From positions 341,434 through 405,433 of the forward strand of contig NZ_FRXO01000005.1 in the NCBI RefSeq assembly GCF_900148505.1: a DNA stretch of 64,000 bases, written 5' to 3'. Source of the stretch: Pseudoxanthobacter soli DSM 19599. GTDB taxonomy: Bacteria; Pseudomonadota; Alphaproteobacteria; Rhizobiales; Segnochrobactraceae. The notes under the pieces were generated by a model that saw nothing but the letters and a program-made list of their open reading frames with translations, was not told where the DNA came from and did no database searches. The position numbers and the translations under genes are program-made. Numbering within the stretch: the stretch's first letter is position 1; every line of letters begins with the position of its first letter. This document shows positions 46,352 through 56,043 of this stretch, piece by piece.

Positions 46352-47377
46352 ATGCTGGCCTATATCATCAGACGCACGCTGGCGATGATCCCGACGCTCG
46401 CGGTCATCAGCTTCCTGATATTCGTCGTCATCCAGTTGCCGCCCGGGGACTATCTGTCCAACCAGATCGCGGAACTGCGCTCCTCCGGCGAGGCGGCCTC
46501 GATCGCGAAGGTCGAGTTCCTGCGCAAGGAGTTCTCCCTCGACCGGCCGTTCCTCGAGCGCTACCTGATCTGGGTCGGCGCTTGGCCGGGGCCGCACGGC
46601 TTCGACGGGCTGCTTCAGGGCAACTGGGGTTGGTCGTTCGAGTACGACAAGCCCGTCGCGGACGTGGTCGGCCCCACCCTGCCGCTGACGATCATCCTCA
46701 ATCTCGCGACGGTGCTGTTCGTCTATGTGGTGTCGTTCCCGATCGGCATCTATTCGGCCACACGGCAATATAGCTGGGGCGATTACGGCTTCACGCTGAT
46801 CGGCTATATCGGGCTCGCCGTACCGAACTTCCTGTTCGGGCTCATCCTGCTCTATCTCGCCAACCGCTGGTTCGGGCTTTCCATCGGCGGGCTGATGGAC
46901 CCGCGCTATGTGGATGCGCCATGGAGCTGGGCCAAGGCGATGTCGATCTTGGGTCACCTCATCGTGCCGACGATCGTGATCGGCACTGCGGGAACCGCCG
47001 GCATGATCCGCAGGCTGCGCGCCAACCTGCTCGACGAGATTCACCGGCAATATGTCGTCACCGCCCGCGCCAAGGGGCTGAGCGAGCGCAAGCTTCTGGT
47101 GAAATATCCGCTGCGGATGGCGCTCAATCCGTTCATCGCCGATATCGGCCACCTGCTGCCGTCGCTCGTCTCGGGCTCGGTCATCGTCTCCGTGGTGCTC
47201 AACCTTCCGACCGTCGGTCCGGTGCTGCTCGATGCGCTGCGCTCGCTCGACCAGTTCCTCGCGGCCTTCATCCTGATGTTCGTGGCGCTCCTCACGGTGG
47301 TCGGCATGCTGATCTCCGACCTCCTCCTGGGCGTGCTCGATCCCCGCATCCGTCTCGGCGGAAAGGTGCGTAAATGA
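46352..47377 (+). CDS. ABC importer permease, DppB/OppB type
   Basis: 341 residues, about six membrane helices. The N-terminus (LAYIIRRTLAMIPTLAVISF) and the EAA-like coupling segment (VTARAKGLSERKLLVKYPLR) are typical. Follows the binding-protein gene by 5 bp and overlaps the next start by 4 bp. Confidence 0.95.
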   Translation: MLAYIIRRTLAMIPTLAVISFLIFVVIQLPPGDYLSNQIAELRSSGEAASIAKVEFLRKEFSLDRPFLERYLIWVGAWPGPHGFDGLLQGNWGWSFEYDKPVADVVGPTLPLTIILNLATVLFVYVVSFPIGIYSATRQYSWGDYGFTLIGYIGLAVPNFLFGLILLYLANRWFGLSIGGLMDPRYVDAPWSWAKAMSILGHLIVPTIVIGTAGTAGMIRRLRANLLDEIHRQYVVTARAKGLSERKLLVKYPLRMALNPFIADIGHLLPSLVSGSVIVSVVLNLPTVGPVLLDALRSLDQFLAAFILMFVALLTVVGMLISDLLLGVLDPRIRLGGKVRK

Positions 47378-48552
47378 GTTCCGAAGTGTCCGCGACGCCC
47401 GGGCCGCGCACGCCCCACTATGTCGATCCGCGTCCGTTCGATCCGGCGGAGACGGAGATTCTGACGCCGGAGCAGGAGCGCTTCTATCAGGCATCGCAGT
47501 GGAGCATCATCTGGATGCGCTTCCGCCGCCACCGCGTGGCGGTGTGGTCGGGCGTCATCCTGATCCTGTTCTATCTGTGCGTGCCGTTCGCCGGCGTGAT
47601 CGCGCCCTATACCCCGAGCGACCGCGACAACTATCATCTCTATGCGCCGCCGCAGGGCCTGCACCTGTTCCACGACGGCAAATTCGTCGGCCCCTTCGTC
47701 TACGGGCTGAACGCGCGCGTCGACATGGACGAGATGCGGTGGGTCTACGAGGTCGACGAGACCGCCGTGCAGCCGCTGCGCTTCTTCTGTTCCGGCAGCC
47801 CCTATTCGTTCTGGGGCGTAGTCGAAACCCGCTTCCATCTCGTCTGCCCGGCAGAGGGCGGCACGTTCTTTCCGCTCGGCACCGACCGTCTCGGGCGCGA
47901 CATCTTCTCCGGCCTCATCTACGGCGCGCGGATTTCGCTCACGGTGGGCCTCGTCGGCGTCGCCATCTCCATCGTGCTCGGCATGTTCTTTGGCGGCATC
48001 GCTGGGTTCTTCGGCGGCTTCGTCGACACCGCCATCCAGCGCCTGATCGAGATCATGCGCTCGCTTCCCGAACTGCCGTTGTGGATGGCGCTGTCGGCCG
48101 CCCTGCCGGTGACGTGGAGCCCTGTGCTGATCTATCTCGGCATCACCGTGATCCTCGGGCTGCTCGACTGGCCGAGCCTTGCGCGCGCGGTACGCTCCAA
48201 GCTGCTCGCGCTGCGTGAGGAGGACTATGCCCGCGCGGCCGTGATGATGGGGGCCTCGCCGCGGCGCATCATCTTGCGCCACCTGCTGCCGGGTTTCACC
48301 AGCCACATCATCGCCTCGGCCACGCTGGCGATCCCCGGCATGATCCTCGGCGAGACGGCTCTGTCGTTCCTGGGTCTCGGCCTGCGGCGCCCTGCGGTGA
48401 GCTGGGGCGTGATGCTGAACGAGGCGCAGAACATCACGGCGGTGACCGTCTATCCGTGGCTGATGGCGCCGACGATCCCCGTCATCATCGTCGTGCTCGC
48501 CTTCAACTTCCTCGGCGACGGCATGCGGGACGCGGCCGACCCTTACAAGTAG
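47374..48552 (+). CDS. ABC importer permease, DppC/OppC type
   Basis: 392 residues. A cytoplasmic N-terminal extension, then a first helix (WSGVILILFYLCVPFAGVIA), a large periplasmic insert (about 80-160), and the core with the EAA-like segment EEDYARAAVMMGASPRRIIL. Last gene of the importer operon. Confidence 0.95.
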   Translation: MSSEVSATPGPRTPHYVDPRPFDPAETEILTPEQERFYQASQWSIIWMRFRRHRVAVWSGVILILFYLCVPFAGVIAPYTPSDRDNYHLYAPPQGLHLFHDGKFVGPFVYGLNARVDMDEMRWVYEVDETAVQPLRFFCSGSPYSFWGVVETRFHLVCPAEGGTFFPLGTDRLGRDIFSGLIYGARISLTVGLVGVAISIVLGMFFGGIAGFFGGFVDTAIQRLIEIMRSLPELPLWMALSAALPVTWSPVLIYLGITVILGLLDWPSLARAVRSKLLALREEDYARAAVMMGASPRRIILRHLLPGFTSHIIASATLAIPGMILGETALSFLGLGLRRPAVSWGVMLNEAQNITAVTVYPWLMAPTIPVIIVVLAFNFLGDGMRDAADPYK

Positions 48553-48643
48553 GCCGCAGGACCGCATCTCGGAACATGTCCCGTTCGGATCAGGGCGACC
48601 TGAACGAATAGGATATCTTCAGGCTCTTGAAGCCGATGCGCTT

Positions 48644-48677
48644 CCTTCCGATCGGATCAGTCCATCCGACCGGAAGG
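48644..48677. terminator. Hairpin between convergent importer and ArsB-like genes
   Basis: ccttccgatcgg (48644-48655) pairs with ccgaccggaagg (48666-48677) with one mismatch and a 10-nt loop. It lies between converging genes and may end transcription from both sides. No long T-run is present. Confidence 0.55.
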
Positions 48678-48681
48678 GTTC

Positions 48682-49980
48682 TCAGGGAGCGGTCAGCGCG
48701 TGGGCGAGGAGCGCGCCGGCGAGTGCCGGCGGCATCACCACGAGGCCGAGTTTCAGGAACTGCCACGCGCCGACGTGCTCGCCTTCGCGCCGGAGCGCGG
48801 TGAGCCAGAGGATGGTCGCGAGCGAGCCCGTCACCGACAGGTTCGGGCCGAGATCGACAGCGATCAGCACCGCGCCGGCGATGTGATCGTGCAGCCCCAC
48901 CGCCGCGGCCGTCGAGCCGGCGATCAGGCCGACCGGCAGGTTGTTCATCAGGTTCGACGCGACGGCGACGGCGACCGCCGCTCCCGCCGCCGTCCATGCG
49001 ATCGATTCGGCCGCGAAATGCGCGACGACGCCCGCCAGAAGTCCGATCACGCCGGTCTTCTGCAGGGCCTCGACCAGCACGAACAGCCCGGCCACCAGCG
49101 GCAGAACGCTCCAGGAGACATGCCTGAGCACCGGCAGCGGCGAGCGCCCGCCGACCGCGAGGATCGCCGTGGCGGTGCCGATGCCGGCGAGGAAGGTGGG
49201 CAGGCCGAGTTCCCAGCCCAGGGCGGACGCGGCGATGAGCACGAGCGCCGTGCAGCCGATGCCGATCGCCGCCAGCCGGCCTTCGCGCGTCAGCCGGGTT
49301 TCCGGCACCGTCGCCGCCAGCGTGGCGGGAATGCTGCGCCTCAGCATCAGCCGCAGCGCGATATAGGTGAGCGCGATCGCGGCGATCGAGGGCAGGGTGA
49401 AGGTCGCGAGCCATGTGGCGAGCGGCGGCATCCGGTCGCCGAAGATGACGAGGTTCGCCGGGTTGGAGATCGGCAGCACGAAGCTCGCCGCATTGGCGAT
49501 GAACGCGCAGACGAACAGATAGGGCAGTGCCGGCGCGCCGGCCGCCCGCGCGGCCGCATAGACCGCCGGCGTCAGCACCACGGCCGTCGCGTCGTTCGAG
49601 AGGAACACCGTCACCACGATGCCGACGCCGTAGACGAGGGCGAACAGCCGGCGCCCGGAGCCTTTGGCGTGGCGCACCGCGACGGTCGCTAGCCAGTCGA
49701 ACAGCTTCTCCTGCCGCGCCAGTTCCGCCAGCACCATCATGCCGATCAGGAACAGGTAGACGTCCGTGCCCTTGAGGATGCCGGCGAGCGCGTCGTCGGC
49801 GGGCAGAAGGCCGAGCAGCACCAAAAGCAGCGCCCCGGCGGCGGCCCAGATCGCCTCGGGCAGTCGCCAGGGACGGACGATCACGCCCGCCGTCGCCACG
49901 GCGGCGATGGTCCAGGCCGCGAGGGTGGTGCGGCCGACCGTCAGGGTCTCCGCGCCGAATAGTGCCGGATCGAGGGCCAT
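48682..49980 (-). CDS. ArsB/NhaD-like ion transporter family membrane protein
   Basis: 432 residues from the ATG at 49980. A polytopic protein with the ArsB/ion-transporter features VFLSNDATAVVLTPAVY and VLPISNPANLVIFGDRMPP in the first half and ASNLMNNLPVGLIAG in the second. Such proteins move arsenite, antimonite or other anions. No arsR or arsC gene is nearby, so arsenic specificity is not supported by context. Confidence 0.88.
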   Translation of the reverse strand: MALDPALFGAETLTVGRTTLAAWTIAAVATAGVIVRPWRLPEAIWAAAGALLLVLLGLLPADDALAGILKGTDVYLFLIGMMVLAELARQEKLFDWLATVAVRHAKGSGRRLFALVYGVGIVVTVFLSNDATAVVLTPAVYAAARAAGAPALPYLFVCAFIANAASFVLPISNPANLVIFGDRMPPLATWLATFTLPSIAAIALTYIALRLMLRRSIPATLAATVPETRLTREGRLAAIGIGCTALVLIAASALGWELGLPTFLAGIGTATAILAVGGRSPLPVLRHVSWSVLPLVAGLFVLVEALQKTGVIGLLAGVVAHFAAESIAWTAAGAAVAVAVASNLMNNLPVGLIAGSTAAAVGLHDHIAGAVLIAVDLGPNLSVTGSLATILWLTALRREGEHVGAWQFLKLGLVVMPPALAGALLAHALTAP

Positions 49981-50135
49981 GGCCCGGTTACCTGTCTGCG
50001 TTGGAGGAGATGAGCGGAGCACCATCGACCACAACGGCCGGTCCGGCGCAATCCCGCCCGGAAGGCTGCCAGGTGGCCGGGATGCCGAAACGGCAGGGCG
50101 CGGGAAATCGACGGCGCTCCCCTCGGGGCGCGCGG

Positions 50136-50897
50136 CTAGGCTGCAAACAGCGCGGGCAGGTCCGGCCAGAGCGCGGCCGGGTGGGAGGCGGCGACTGAAA
50201 CGAACGCCTCGACGAACGTCCACACGGCATCGTCGTGGGCGAGGTGATGGGTGAGAAGGCCGATGGGGGCCGCCGCATCCCGCCGCGCCGTGATCTGCTC
50301 GCCGGAGATGGCAAGCGCCTTGGCGTCGCCGATATAGCCCCGGTCGATGCGCCAGGCGATCGGGTCGACATGCGTGTCGACCCGGGCTGGCGCGCCGTCG
50401 AGCGCACCGAAGGCGGAAAGCCCGGGCAGTACCGCCTCGCCCCGCCGCTCGGCGACGGCGGGCGCGATGCGGTTCCAGGGTGGCGTCAGTACCGGCAGGA
50501 ACCGCTGCGGAAACAGCGTCTCCAGCCGCGCCCGGCCGGCGACGAGTTCCGCGAGCACCGCGTCCACGGGCCGGGCGTCGCCGAGTTCGGCCGCGCGGCT
50601 GCCGGCCGGCTGGTGATTGGTGTGGCTCCAGCCGTGCTGGATCGCGTACGTGTTCCGCGTGCGCTCCACCCGCGCGCCGAGCGCCTCTGTCGCGCCGGCG
50701 GGGATGACCGCCAGCGCCAGCGGCACGCCGTGACGCTCCGCGATACCGATCAGCCGCTCCAGGGCCGGCGTCGGCTCCACGGCATCGTCGTCACGCCACC
50801 AGAACGAGACGGTGCGGCCGGCCGCCGCCACGTCGTCGAGCAGGGCGCGGAAGCCGGCCGCGAATGCGGCGGGCGTGGCAGGCGGTGCATCCGTCAT
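50136..50897 (-). CDS. Polysaccharide deacetylase-like protein
   Basis: 253 residues. Metal and catalytic motifs of the carbohydrate esterase 4 fold are recognisable: SFWWRDDDAVEP (about 36-47), HGWSHTNH (about 97-104), and LTPPWNRIAP. No signal peptide, so it is probably cytoplasmic and acts on a sugar precursor or lipid-linked sugar. Overlaps the preceding glycosyltransferase gene by 4 bp and is the last gene of the block. Confidence 0.85.
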   Translation of the reverse strand: MTDAPPATPAAFAAGFRALLDDVAAAGRTVSFWWRDDDAVEPTPALERLIGIAERHGVPLALAVIPAGATEALGARVERTRNTYAIQHGWSHTNHQPAGSRAAELGDARPVDAVLAELVAGRARLETLFPQRFLPVLTPPWNRIAPAVAERRGEAVLPGLSAFGALDGAPARVDTHVDPIAWRIDRGYIGDAKALAISGEQITARRDAAAPIGLLTHHLAHDDAVWTFVEAFVSVAASHPAALWPDLPALFAA

Positions 50898-52042
50898 CTC
50901 GGCTTCCGTGCGGCTTCGATCAGAATGGCGGCGCTGTGAAGGGCGCCTTCGGTGTCCACGGTCGTGGCGGGCGGGCGGCCGGCGGCGATGGCGGCATCGC
51001 AGGCGGCGGCGAGGCTGGAGGCATCGACCGCCGCCTCTTCGAGCACCGTCGCGCGCCCGCGGGCGGCGAGCAACTGCGCGCGCTGGCTCTGTTCGGTCTC
51101 CCGGCCTTCCGCGAACGGCACCAGAACCGCGGCGCAGCCGGCAGAGAGCACATCGAGCACGGTGTTGTAGCCGGCCTGGCTGACCGAGAGCCGAGCCCGG
51201 TGGAGTATCCGCGCGAAGTCCGGCCGCGCCGGTTCGACGATCGTGCCGGCGCCGGCCCGCGCCTGAAGCGCCCGGAGCATCGCCCCGCCGTGTTCATGGC
51301 CGACGAGAATGCGCCACGTCGCATCTCCGGCCCGCCGGGAAAGCGCGCGCGCGCCGAGCGCGGCCTCGATCAGCCGCCCGCCCACCGGCCCGCCGCCGCA
51401 CGAGACCACCACCTCGTCGCGGCCGTCCTCACCCGCCGGTTCCAGCGCCGAAGGCGTGTGAACGAAACCGGTGTAGCGGATCAGGTCCGCGATCTCGCCG
51501 GCGAACGGAAAGCTGTCTTCGAGGCGGACGAACGACGGATCGGCGTGCACCAGCACCAGATCGTAGAGCCTCGCCGCCGTCTCGGCCATGGCGCGTTCCT
51601 TGGCCAGATCCTCCTTGCGAACCAGAATGTCGCGCACGGACGAGGCGACCAGCGCGCCGCTCCGGGCGGCGCGGACGGTCTCGATCAGCGGCTCCAGTTC
51701 GAAGGCGAATTGCCGGCGGCCGAACGGAAAGGTCTCGGTCACGAGGATGTCCGGCGCGACCCTTTGGGCGATGGCGGTGAGCACGCGGGTCCGTTCGGCC
51801 CGCCACGCATCGCCGATGGGCGCGCCGGCCTCGTTCAGGATGCGGGCGAAGCTCGCGTCGGCCGCGCGGGCCGGCGCAAGCCGCTCGATGGCGAGGCCGC
51901 CGGTGTCGAGCGTCGGCGGCAGGCGGTTGCCGGTGACGAGGGTGACGGCGACGCCGGCCTCGGCCAACGCCCGGCCGATGGCCGCCGCGCGGACCGCGTG
52001 TCCGGTGCCGAGCAGGTGCTGGACGTGGATGAGCGCCTTCAT
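50894..52042 (-). CDS. MurG-like (GT-B, UGT/GT28 type) glycosyltransferase
   Basis: 382 residues. Starts MKALIHVQHLLGTGHAVRAAAIGRALA, with the GTGH glycine/histidine loop of GT28-type enzymes; the C-terminal nucleotide-sugar site is VVSCGGGPVGGRLIEAAL and LSVSQAGYNTVLDVLSAGCAAVLVP. Coupled by 4-bp overlaps to both neighbours. Confidence 0.9.
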   Translation of the reverse strand: MKALIHVQHLLGTGHAVRAAAIGRALAEAGVAVTLVTGNRLPPTLDTGGLAIERLAPARAADASFARILNEAGAPIGDAWRAERTRVLTAIAQRVAPDILVTETFPFGRRQFAFELEPLIETVRAARSGALVASSVRDILVRKEDLAKERAMAETAARLYDLVLVHADPSFVRLEDSFPFAGEIADLIRYTGFVHTPSALEPAGEDGRDEVVVSCGGGPVGGRLIEAALGARALSRRAGDATWRILVGHEHGGAMLRALQARAGAGTIVEPARPDFARILHRARLSVSQAGYNTVLDVLSAGCAAVLVPFAEGRETEQSQRAQLLAARGRATVLEEAAVDASSLAAACDAAIAAGRPPATTVDTEGALHSAAILIEAARKPR

Positions 52043-53157
52043 GGCAATTGCTCCGTGCGCGCCGTTCGCTCGCGGTGAACCGTCGTCGCGCCGGCGAGAA
52101 GGGCGGTCAGCCCGGCCCGTCCGGCGGCGAGGTCGTGGCGGGCGAGCACATGGCGACGCGCCGCCACTCCCATGCGATGGCGCAGGCTTCCGTCGTCGAT
52201 GAGAGTGGCGAGCGCCGCGGCGAAGCCCGCCGCATCGCCCTCGGCAGCCAGCAGCCCGGTCTCGCCGGGGCGGACGATGGCGGCGACGCCATCCCGGTCG
52301 CCGGCGACCACCGGCAGCCCTGCCGCCTGCGCCTCCAGCAGCACGAGCCCGTAGGCCTCGTTGATCGCCGGCCAGACCTTGATGTCCGCGTCGCCGTAGA
52401 GCGCCGGCAAGGCGACCGGCGGAACGGCACCGGCGAAACGCACCCGGTCGGGAGGAAACAGGGCTCGCACCTCGTCGCGCGCCGGTCCGTCGCCGACGAT
52501 GGTCAGGTGCCAGGGCCGGTCTTCCAGCCGGGCGAGCGCGTTCGCGAGCACGCGGTAGGAGGCGACCTTGTCGCCCGGCCGCATCATGCCGACCGCGATC
52601 AGCCGGACCGGCCCGCCGTCGGCATCCAACCGGGGCACGGCTGCGAACGGGACGGCATCGATGAAGGGCGGCAGGGCGTGGAGACGCCCGGCGTCGACCA
52701 CGGCGGCAAGGCCTTCCCGGTCGCCCTCGTGCATCGCTGCCACTGCATCGGCCGCGGCGAGCGCGCCGTCGGCGAGGGTGAAGCGCGTGGCCCATGGTCC
52801 CGTCGCCCGCTTCGCCGCCCGGCTCGCCTCGACGATGGCATAGGGAATGCGGCGGCCGGCGGCGACCGCGGGGCCGATCAGGTCGGGCGCCTTGTGATAG
52901 TTGTGGTAGGTGAGCCAGAGATCGAAATGCGGGGCCTGCGGTGCGAGCAGGCGGGCGATCTCTGCCGACGCCCCGGCGCGGAGCGCGGTGTCGCGCGCAT
53001 CATCGGGCACCGCCGCCCACGACACGAACGAGGTCGCCGGCACGGTCTTATGGCCGAGGTCGCCGAGCGCGCGCACCATCAGCCGCGCCATGGCGAGATC
53101 GCCCGAAGGCACCTCGCTCGACAGCGGCTTCAGCGGCGTGTGAAGGGCGATGCGCAT
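52039..53157 (-). CDS. GT4-family glycosyltransferase
   Basis: 372 residues. The C-terminal domain has RLIAVGMMRPGDKVASYRVL, WHLTIVGDGPARDEV and the EX7E-type segment INEAYGLVLLEAQAAGLPVVA with two key glutamates. The N-terminal half opens MRIALHTPLKPLSSEVPSGD. It should add a sugar from a nucleotide-sugar donor to a growing glycan. Confidence 0.92.
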   Translation of the reverse strand: MRIALHTPLKPLSSEVPSGDLAMARLMVRALGDLGHKTVPATSFVSWAAVPDDARDTALRAGASAEIARLLAPQAPHFDLWLTYHNYHKAPDLIGPAVAAGRRIPYAIVEASRAAKRATGPWATRFTLADGALAAADAVAAMHEGDREGLAAVVDAGRLHALPPFIDAVPFAAVPRLDADGGPVRLIAVGMMRPGDKVASYRVLANALARLEDRPWHLTIVGDGPARDEVRALFPPDRVRFAGAVPPVALPALYGDADIKVWPAINEAYGLVLLEAQAAGLPVVAGDRDGVAAIVRPGETGLLAAEGDAAGFAAALATLIDDGSLRHRMGVAARRHVLARHDLAAGRAGLTALLAGATTVHRERTARTEQLP

Positions 53158-53172
53158 CGGACCGGAACGGGA

Positions 53173-54393
53173 TCAGGCGGCCACGGCCGCCCGGTGCCGC
53201 AGGAGCGCGGCCATGCGGTCGAGCCCCGGGTCGGTGGAGAACCGTTCGCGCACCACGCGGGAGGCCGTCTCGCCGAGGCGCCGGCGCAATTCGGCGTCCG
53301 TGATGAGCCGCTCCAGCGCACCGGCGAGAAGGTCGGGCCGCCGTTCCGGCACCATCAGGCCGGTCCTGTCCTGCTCGATGATCTCCGGCACCGCCGAAAT
53401 CTCGGTCGAGAGGCAGGCGAGGCCCTGGGACTGGGCTTCCATCAGCACGTTCGGCAGCCCGTCGCGGTCGCCGTTGCGGGTCACCCGGCAGGGCAGGATG
53501 AAGATGTCCGCCCGCCGGTAAGCCTCGATCACGTCGGTCTGGGCGAGCGCGCCGCGCCATGCCACGCGGTCGGCAATGCCGAGCCGTTCGGCCAGCGCCT
53601 TCAACCGTTCGCTCAGCGCCCCGCCGCCGATGTGCTCGAACCGCCAGTCGAGCCCTGCCGGCAGGCGCGCGAGCGCGCGCAGCGCGTCGTCGATGCCCTT
53701 CTTTTCCACAGCCCGGCCGACGCAGAGGATGCGCACCGCGCCGTCGCGGTCGCTCCGGTCCGGCGGCGCCGGCAGGCGACTGAAATCGAGCCCGTGATAG
53801 ACGAGTTCCACCTTCGCGGGATCGTCGGCGAGCGAGCGCAGATAGGCCGCATTTGCGCCGGTGCAGGTCGCGCCCCATTCCGCGCCCGCGATCTTGTCGC
53901 GAAGCTCCCACGCCGGCGAGGTCCAGATGTCCTTGGCGTGAGCCGAGAACGACCACGGCAGGCCGCGCAGCATCGCCGCGTAGCGGGTGACGGAGGCGGG
54001 GGTGTGCAGGAAATGCACGTGCAGGTGCTCGATATCCGCCGGAAGCTCACGGGCGAGCACGCAGGCCTGGCCGAGGCGGCGCCAGCGGCTCGCCGAACGG
54101 TCGCGGGCGAGATCGGTCTCGAAGGCCGCGTGCATCGCGGCGTAGGTCGGCAGCGCCTGCGCATAGGCCCGGCCCGCGGCGACGCGGGGCGGATCGTCGT
54201 GGAGATATTCCGGCAGGTAGAGAACGTCGGCCTCGATCTCGCGGTGGATCGGGTGCACCGCTCCATCGGTCGGGCGGCGCAGCGAGACGATCAGCACCTC
54301 GATGCCCCGGCGTTCGAGGCCGCGGATTTCCTGGGCGACAAAGGTTTCCGACAGCCGCGGATAGCCTTTCACGACGATTGCGATACGGCCCAA
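53173..54393 (-). CDS. GT4-family glycosyltransferase
   Basis: 406 residues. It starts MGRIAIVVKGYPRLSETFVAQEIRGL, typical of colanic-acid type GT4 enzymes, with FSAHAKDIWT in the acceptor domain, RILCVGRAVEKKGIDDALRA at the donor site and DGLPNVLMEAQSQGLACLST carrying the EX7E motif. Separated from the next gene by 15 bp. Confidence 0.93.
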   Translation of the reverse strand: MGRIAIVVKGYPRLSETFVAQEIRGLERRGIEVLIVSLRRPTDGAVHPIHREIEADVLYLPEYLHDDPPRVAAGRAYAQALPTYAAMHAAFETDLARDRSASRWRRLGQACVLARELPADIEHLHVHFLHTPASVTRYAAMLRGLPWSFSAHAKDIWTSPAWELRDKIAGAEWGATCTGANAAYLRSLADDPAKVELVYHGLDFSRLPAPPDRSDRDGAVRILCVGRAVEKKGIDDALRALARLPAGLDWRFEHIGGGALSERLKALAERLGIADRVAWRGALAQTDVIEAYRRADIFILPCRVTRNGDRDGLPNVLMEAQSQGLACLSTEISAVPEIIEQDRTGLMVPERRPDLLAGALERLITDAELRRRLGETASRVVRERFSTDPGLDRMAALLRHRAAVAA

Positions 54394-54519
54394 GCGTCGG
54401 TTCCTTCCCGTTGCGGCATCATCAGGCCCGCGTCCGGACGGCGGGCAGGAGAGGGTGGTTCATGGTCCGAAAGGGTCGTCGGAGCGGCGCTGCGGCCTCC
54501 GGGCCGCAGCCCTGCCGCG

Positions 54520-55734
54520 TCAGCCGGCCGCCGCCACGAGGCGCGGCCCCTGGCGGGTGGAAAGGATGTCCTTCACACGCCCGTTGATGACGTCGAGCCC
54601 ACCGAGAAGGTGGGGGATGCCCGCCATCGAGGGGGGCGGCTGGCCAGGCAGGCTGGCGAGCGCGTCCGCCATGGCGTGGACATCCGGGTAGAAGTCGATC
54701 GGCAGCACACGGGCGAGCCCGGCCTCGGTGGCGAGCGAGGCGCGGATCGCCTGCTCCCGGCGCGGCACTACGCGCGGAACAAGCAATGTCGGCTTGTCGA
54801 ACGACAGGATCTCGCAGAACACGTTGTATCCGCCCATCCCGACGATGGCGGTGGCCTGCGCCATGATGGATTCGATCTGCGGCGTGAAGGTGATGAGGTG
54901 CAAATCACGTACCTTCGCCGCGCGCTCGGCGAAGGCGGCCTGCCGTTCTGGGTCCATGAACGGGCCGAGCACGATGATCGCCGGGAACAACGGCCGGATA
55001 TGGGCCTCGTAGGTGCGGATCACCCAGTCGACCAGTTCCACCCCGTCGCCGCCGCCGCCGGGGCTGACGAGGATGTAGGGTTCCCCGCCGAACGGCGAGC
55101 GGAACGGCGCCGCGACGGCCGCCGCCGGCAGATCGCGCTTCAGATAGCCCGTGAACAGCGCCTTGGCGCGCGCGGCCTCCGACACGCCGACACCCTGCAG
55201 GGGGTCGTGGATGTCGCCGAGACCGTAGATCCAGATGTCGTCGTAGAGATCGTCCAGCGCCTGGGCGACGCCCTTGCGCTCCCACTCCTCGGCGAGCACG
55301 CCGGGATCATCCATCACGTCGCGCAGGCCGAGCACGAGCCGGGTGCCGGCGCCGCTGAGCCGTTCCAGCGTGCCGCGTACCTCGCCGCGCAGGCCGAGCG
55401 GCTCCTTGTCGACGATGAAAATGTCCGGCCGGAAGACTTTCGCCGTGTGCTCGATGATGGAGCCCCGGATCGCCAGCGTCTCCTCGATGTCGAGGTGCAG
55501 GCTCAAAGACGTATATTCGCCGTTGCGCAGCTTGATCACGCCGGGGATACGTACGAAATCGACGCGCGTGCGAAAGTCGAAGCTGCCGATGATCGGCGAG
55601 CCCGACAGGATCAGCACCGACAGATCGGACATGCTGCCCACGAGCGAATGGGCAATGGCCCTGCAGCGACGCAGGTGGCCGAGACCGAACGAATCGTGGC
55701 TATAAATCAATATTCTCGGCGTCGAGGCCCGCAT
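54520..55734 (-). CDS. MurG-like glycosyltransferase (predicted glycosyl transferase type)
   Basis: 404 residues from the ATG at 55734 (RASTPRILIYSHDSFGLGHLRRCRAIA). The FGLGHLRR loop and the C-terminal VSPGGGGDGVELVDW and AIVGMGGYNVFCEILSFDKP mark a GT-B fold related to MurG/UGT enzymes, and to the gene at 50894. First gene of the block; divergent from the ABC-like operon at 56044. Confidence 0.9.
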   Translation of the reverse strand: MRASTPRILIYSHDSFGLGHLRRCRAIAHSLVGSMSDLSVLILSGSPIIGSFDFRTRVDFVRIPGVIKLRNGEYTSLSLHLDIEETLAIRGSIIEHTAKVFRPDIFIVDKEPLGLRGEVRGTLERLSGAGTRLVLGLRDVMDDPGVLAEEWERKGVAQALDDLYDDIWIYGLGDIHDPLQGVGVSEAARAKALFTGYLKRDLPAAAVAAPFRSPFGGEPYILVSPGGGGDGVELVDWVIRTYEAHIRPLFPAIIVLGPFMDPERQAAFAERAAKVRDLHLITFTPQIESIMAQATAIVGMGGYNVFCEILSFDKPTLLVPRVVPRREQAIRASLATEAGLARVLPIDFYPDVHAMADALASLPGQPPPSMAGIPHLLGGLDVINGRVKDILSTRQGPRLVAAAG

Positions 55735-56043
55735 GTGGCTCGTCCCGCTCCGATTGTGGCGACGATCTGGGGCAAGGCATCCCCGACGGGGCCGCCGCAT
55801 CCCATATCCATGAGTGGCCCGGCGGCGAATGGCACGGCGGCGCGATGACCGTCCGGCCGGATATACCGGATGGCGCCGGCTCTCCCCGAAGCGGATGAAC
55901 GCGAACGCGTTCGGACCCTAACCTCCCGGCTGAACTACGTAAAGAGTGGCCGCAATCGAGGCGCGACAGCCGGCAATCTGTCGCTATAGTGCCGCCATGG
56001 CGCCCGCGTGGCGGCGGCGGGCGGACGAATGCAAGGCGTGGGA
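55735..56043. other. 309-bp divergent control region between glycosyltransferase and ABC-like operons
   Basis: No gene is supported. It should hold the promoters of both divergent operons. An AT-richer patch (actacgtaaagagtgg, around 55935-55950) lies on the + strand side, but I could not assign boxes with confidence. Confidence 0.5.

Noticed and set aside
48682-49980. Arsenic resistance operon
   Set aside because: Only an ArsB-like permease is present; no arsR, arsC or arsA neighbour, and the family also moves other ions.
52048-55848. Long + strand open frame opposite the glycosyltransferase genes
   Set aside because: Antisense shadow of three glycosyltransferases with clear motifs; no recognisable protein.
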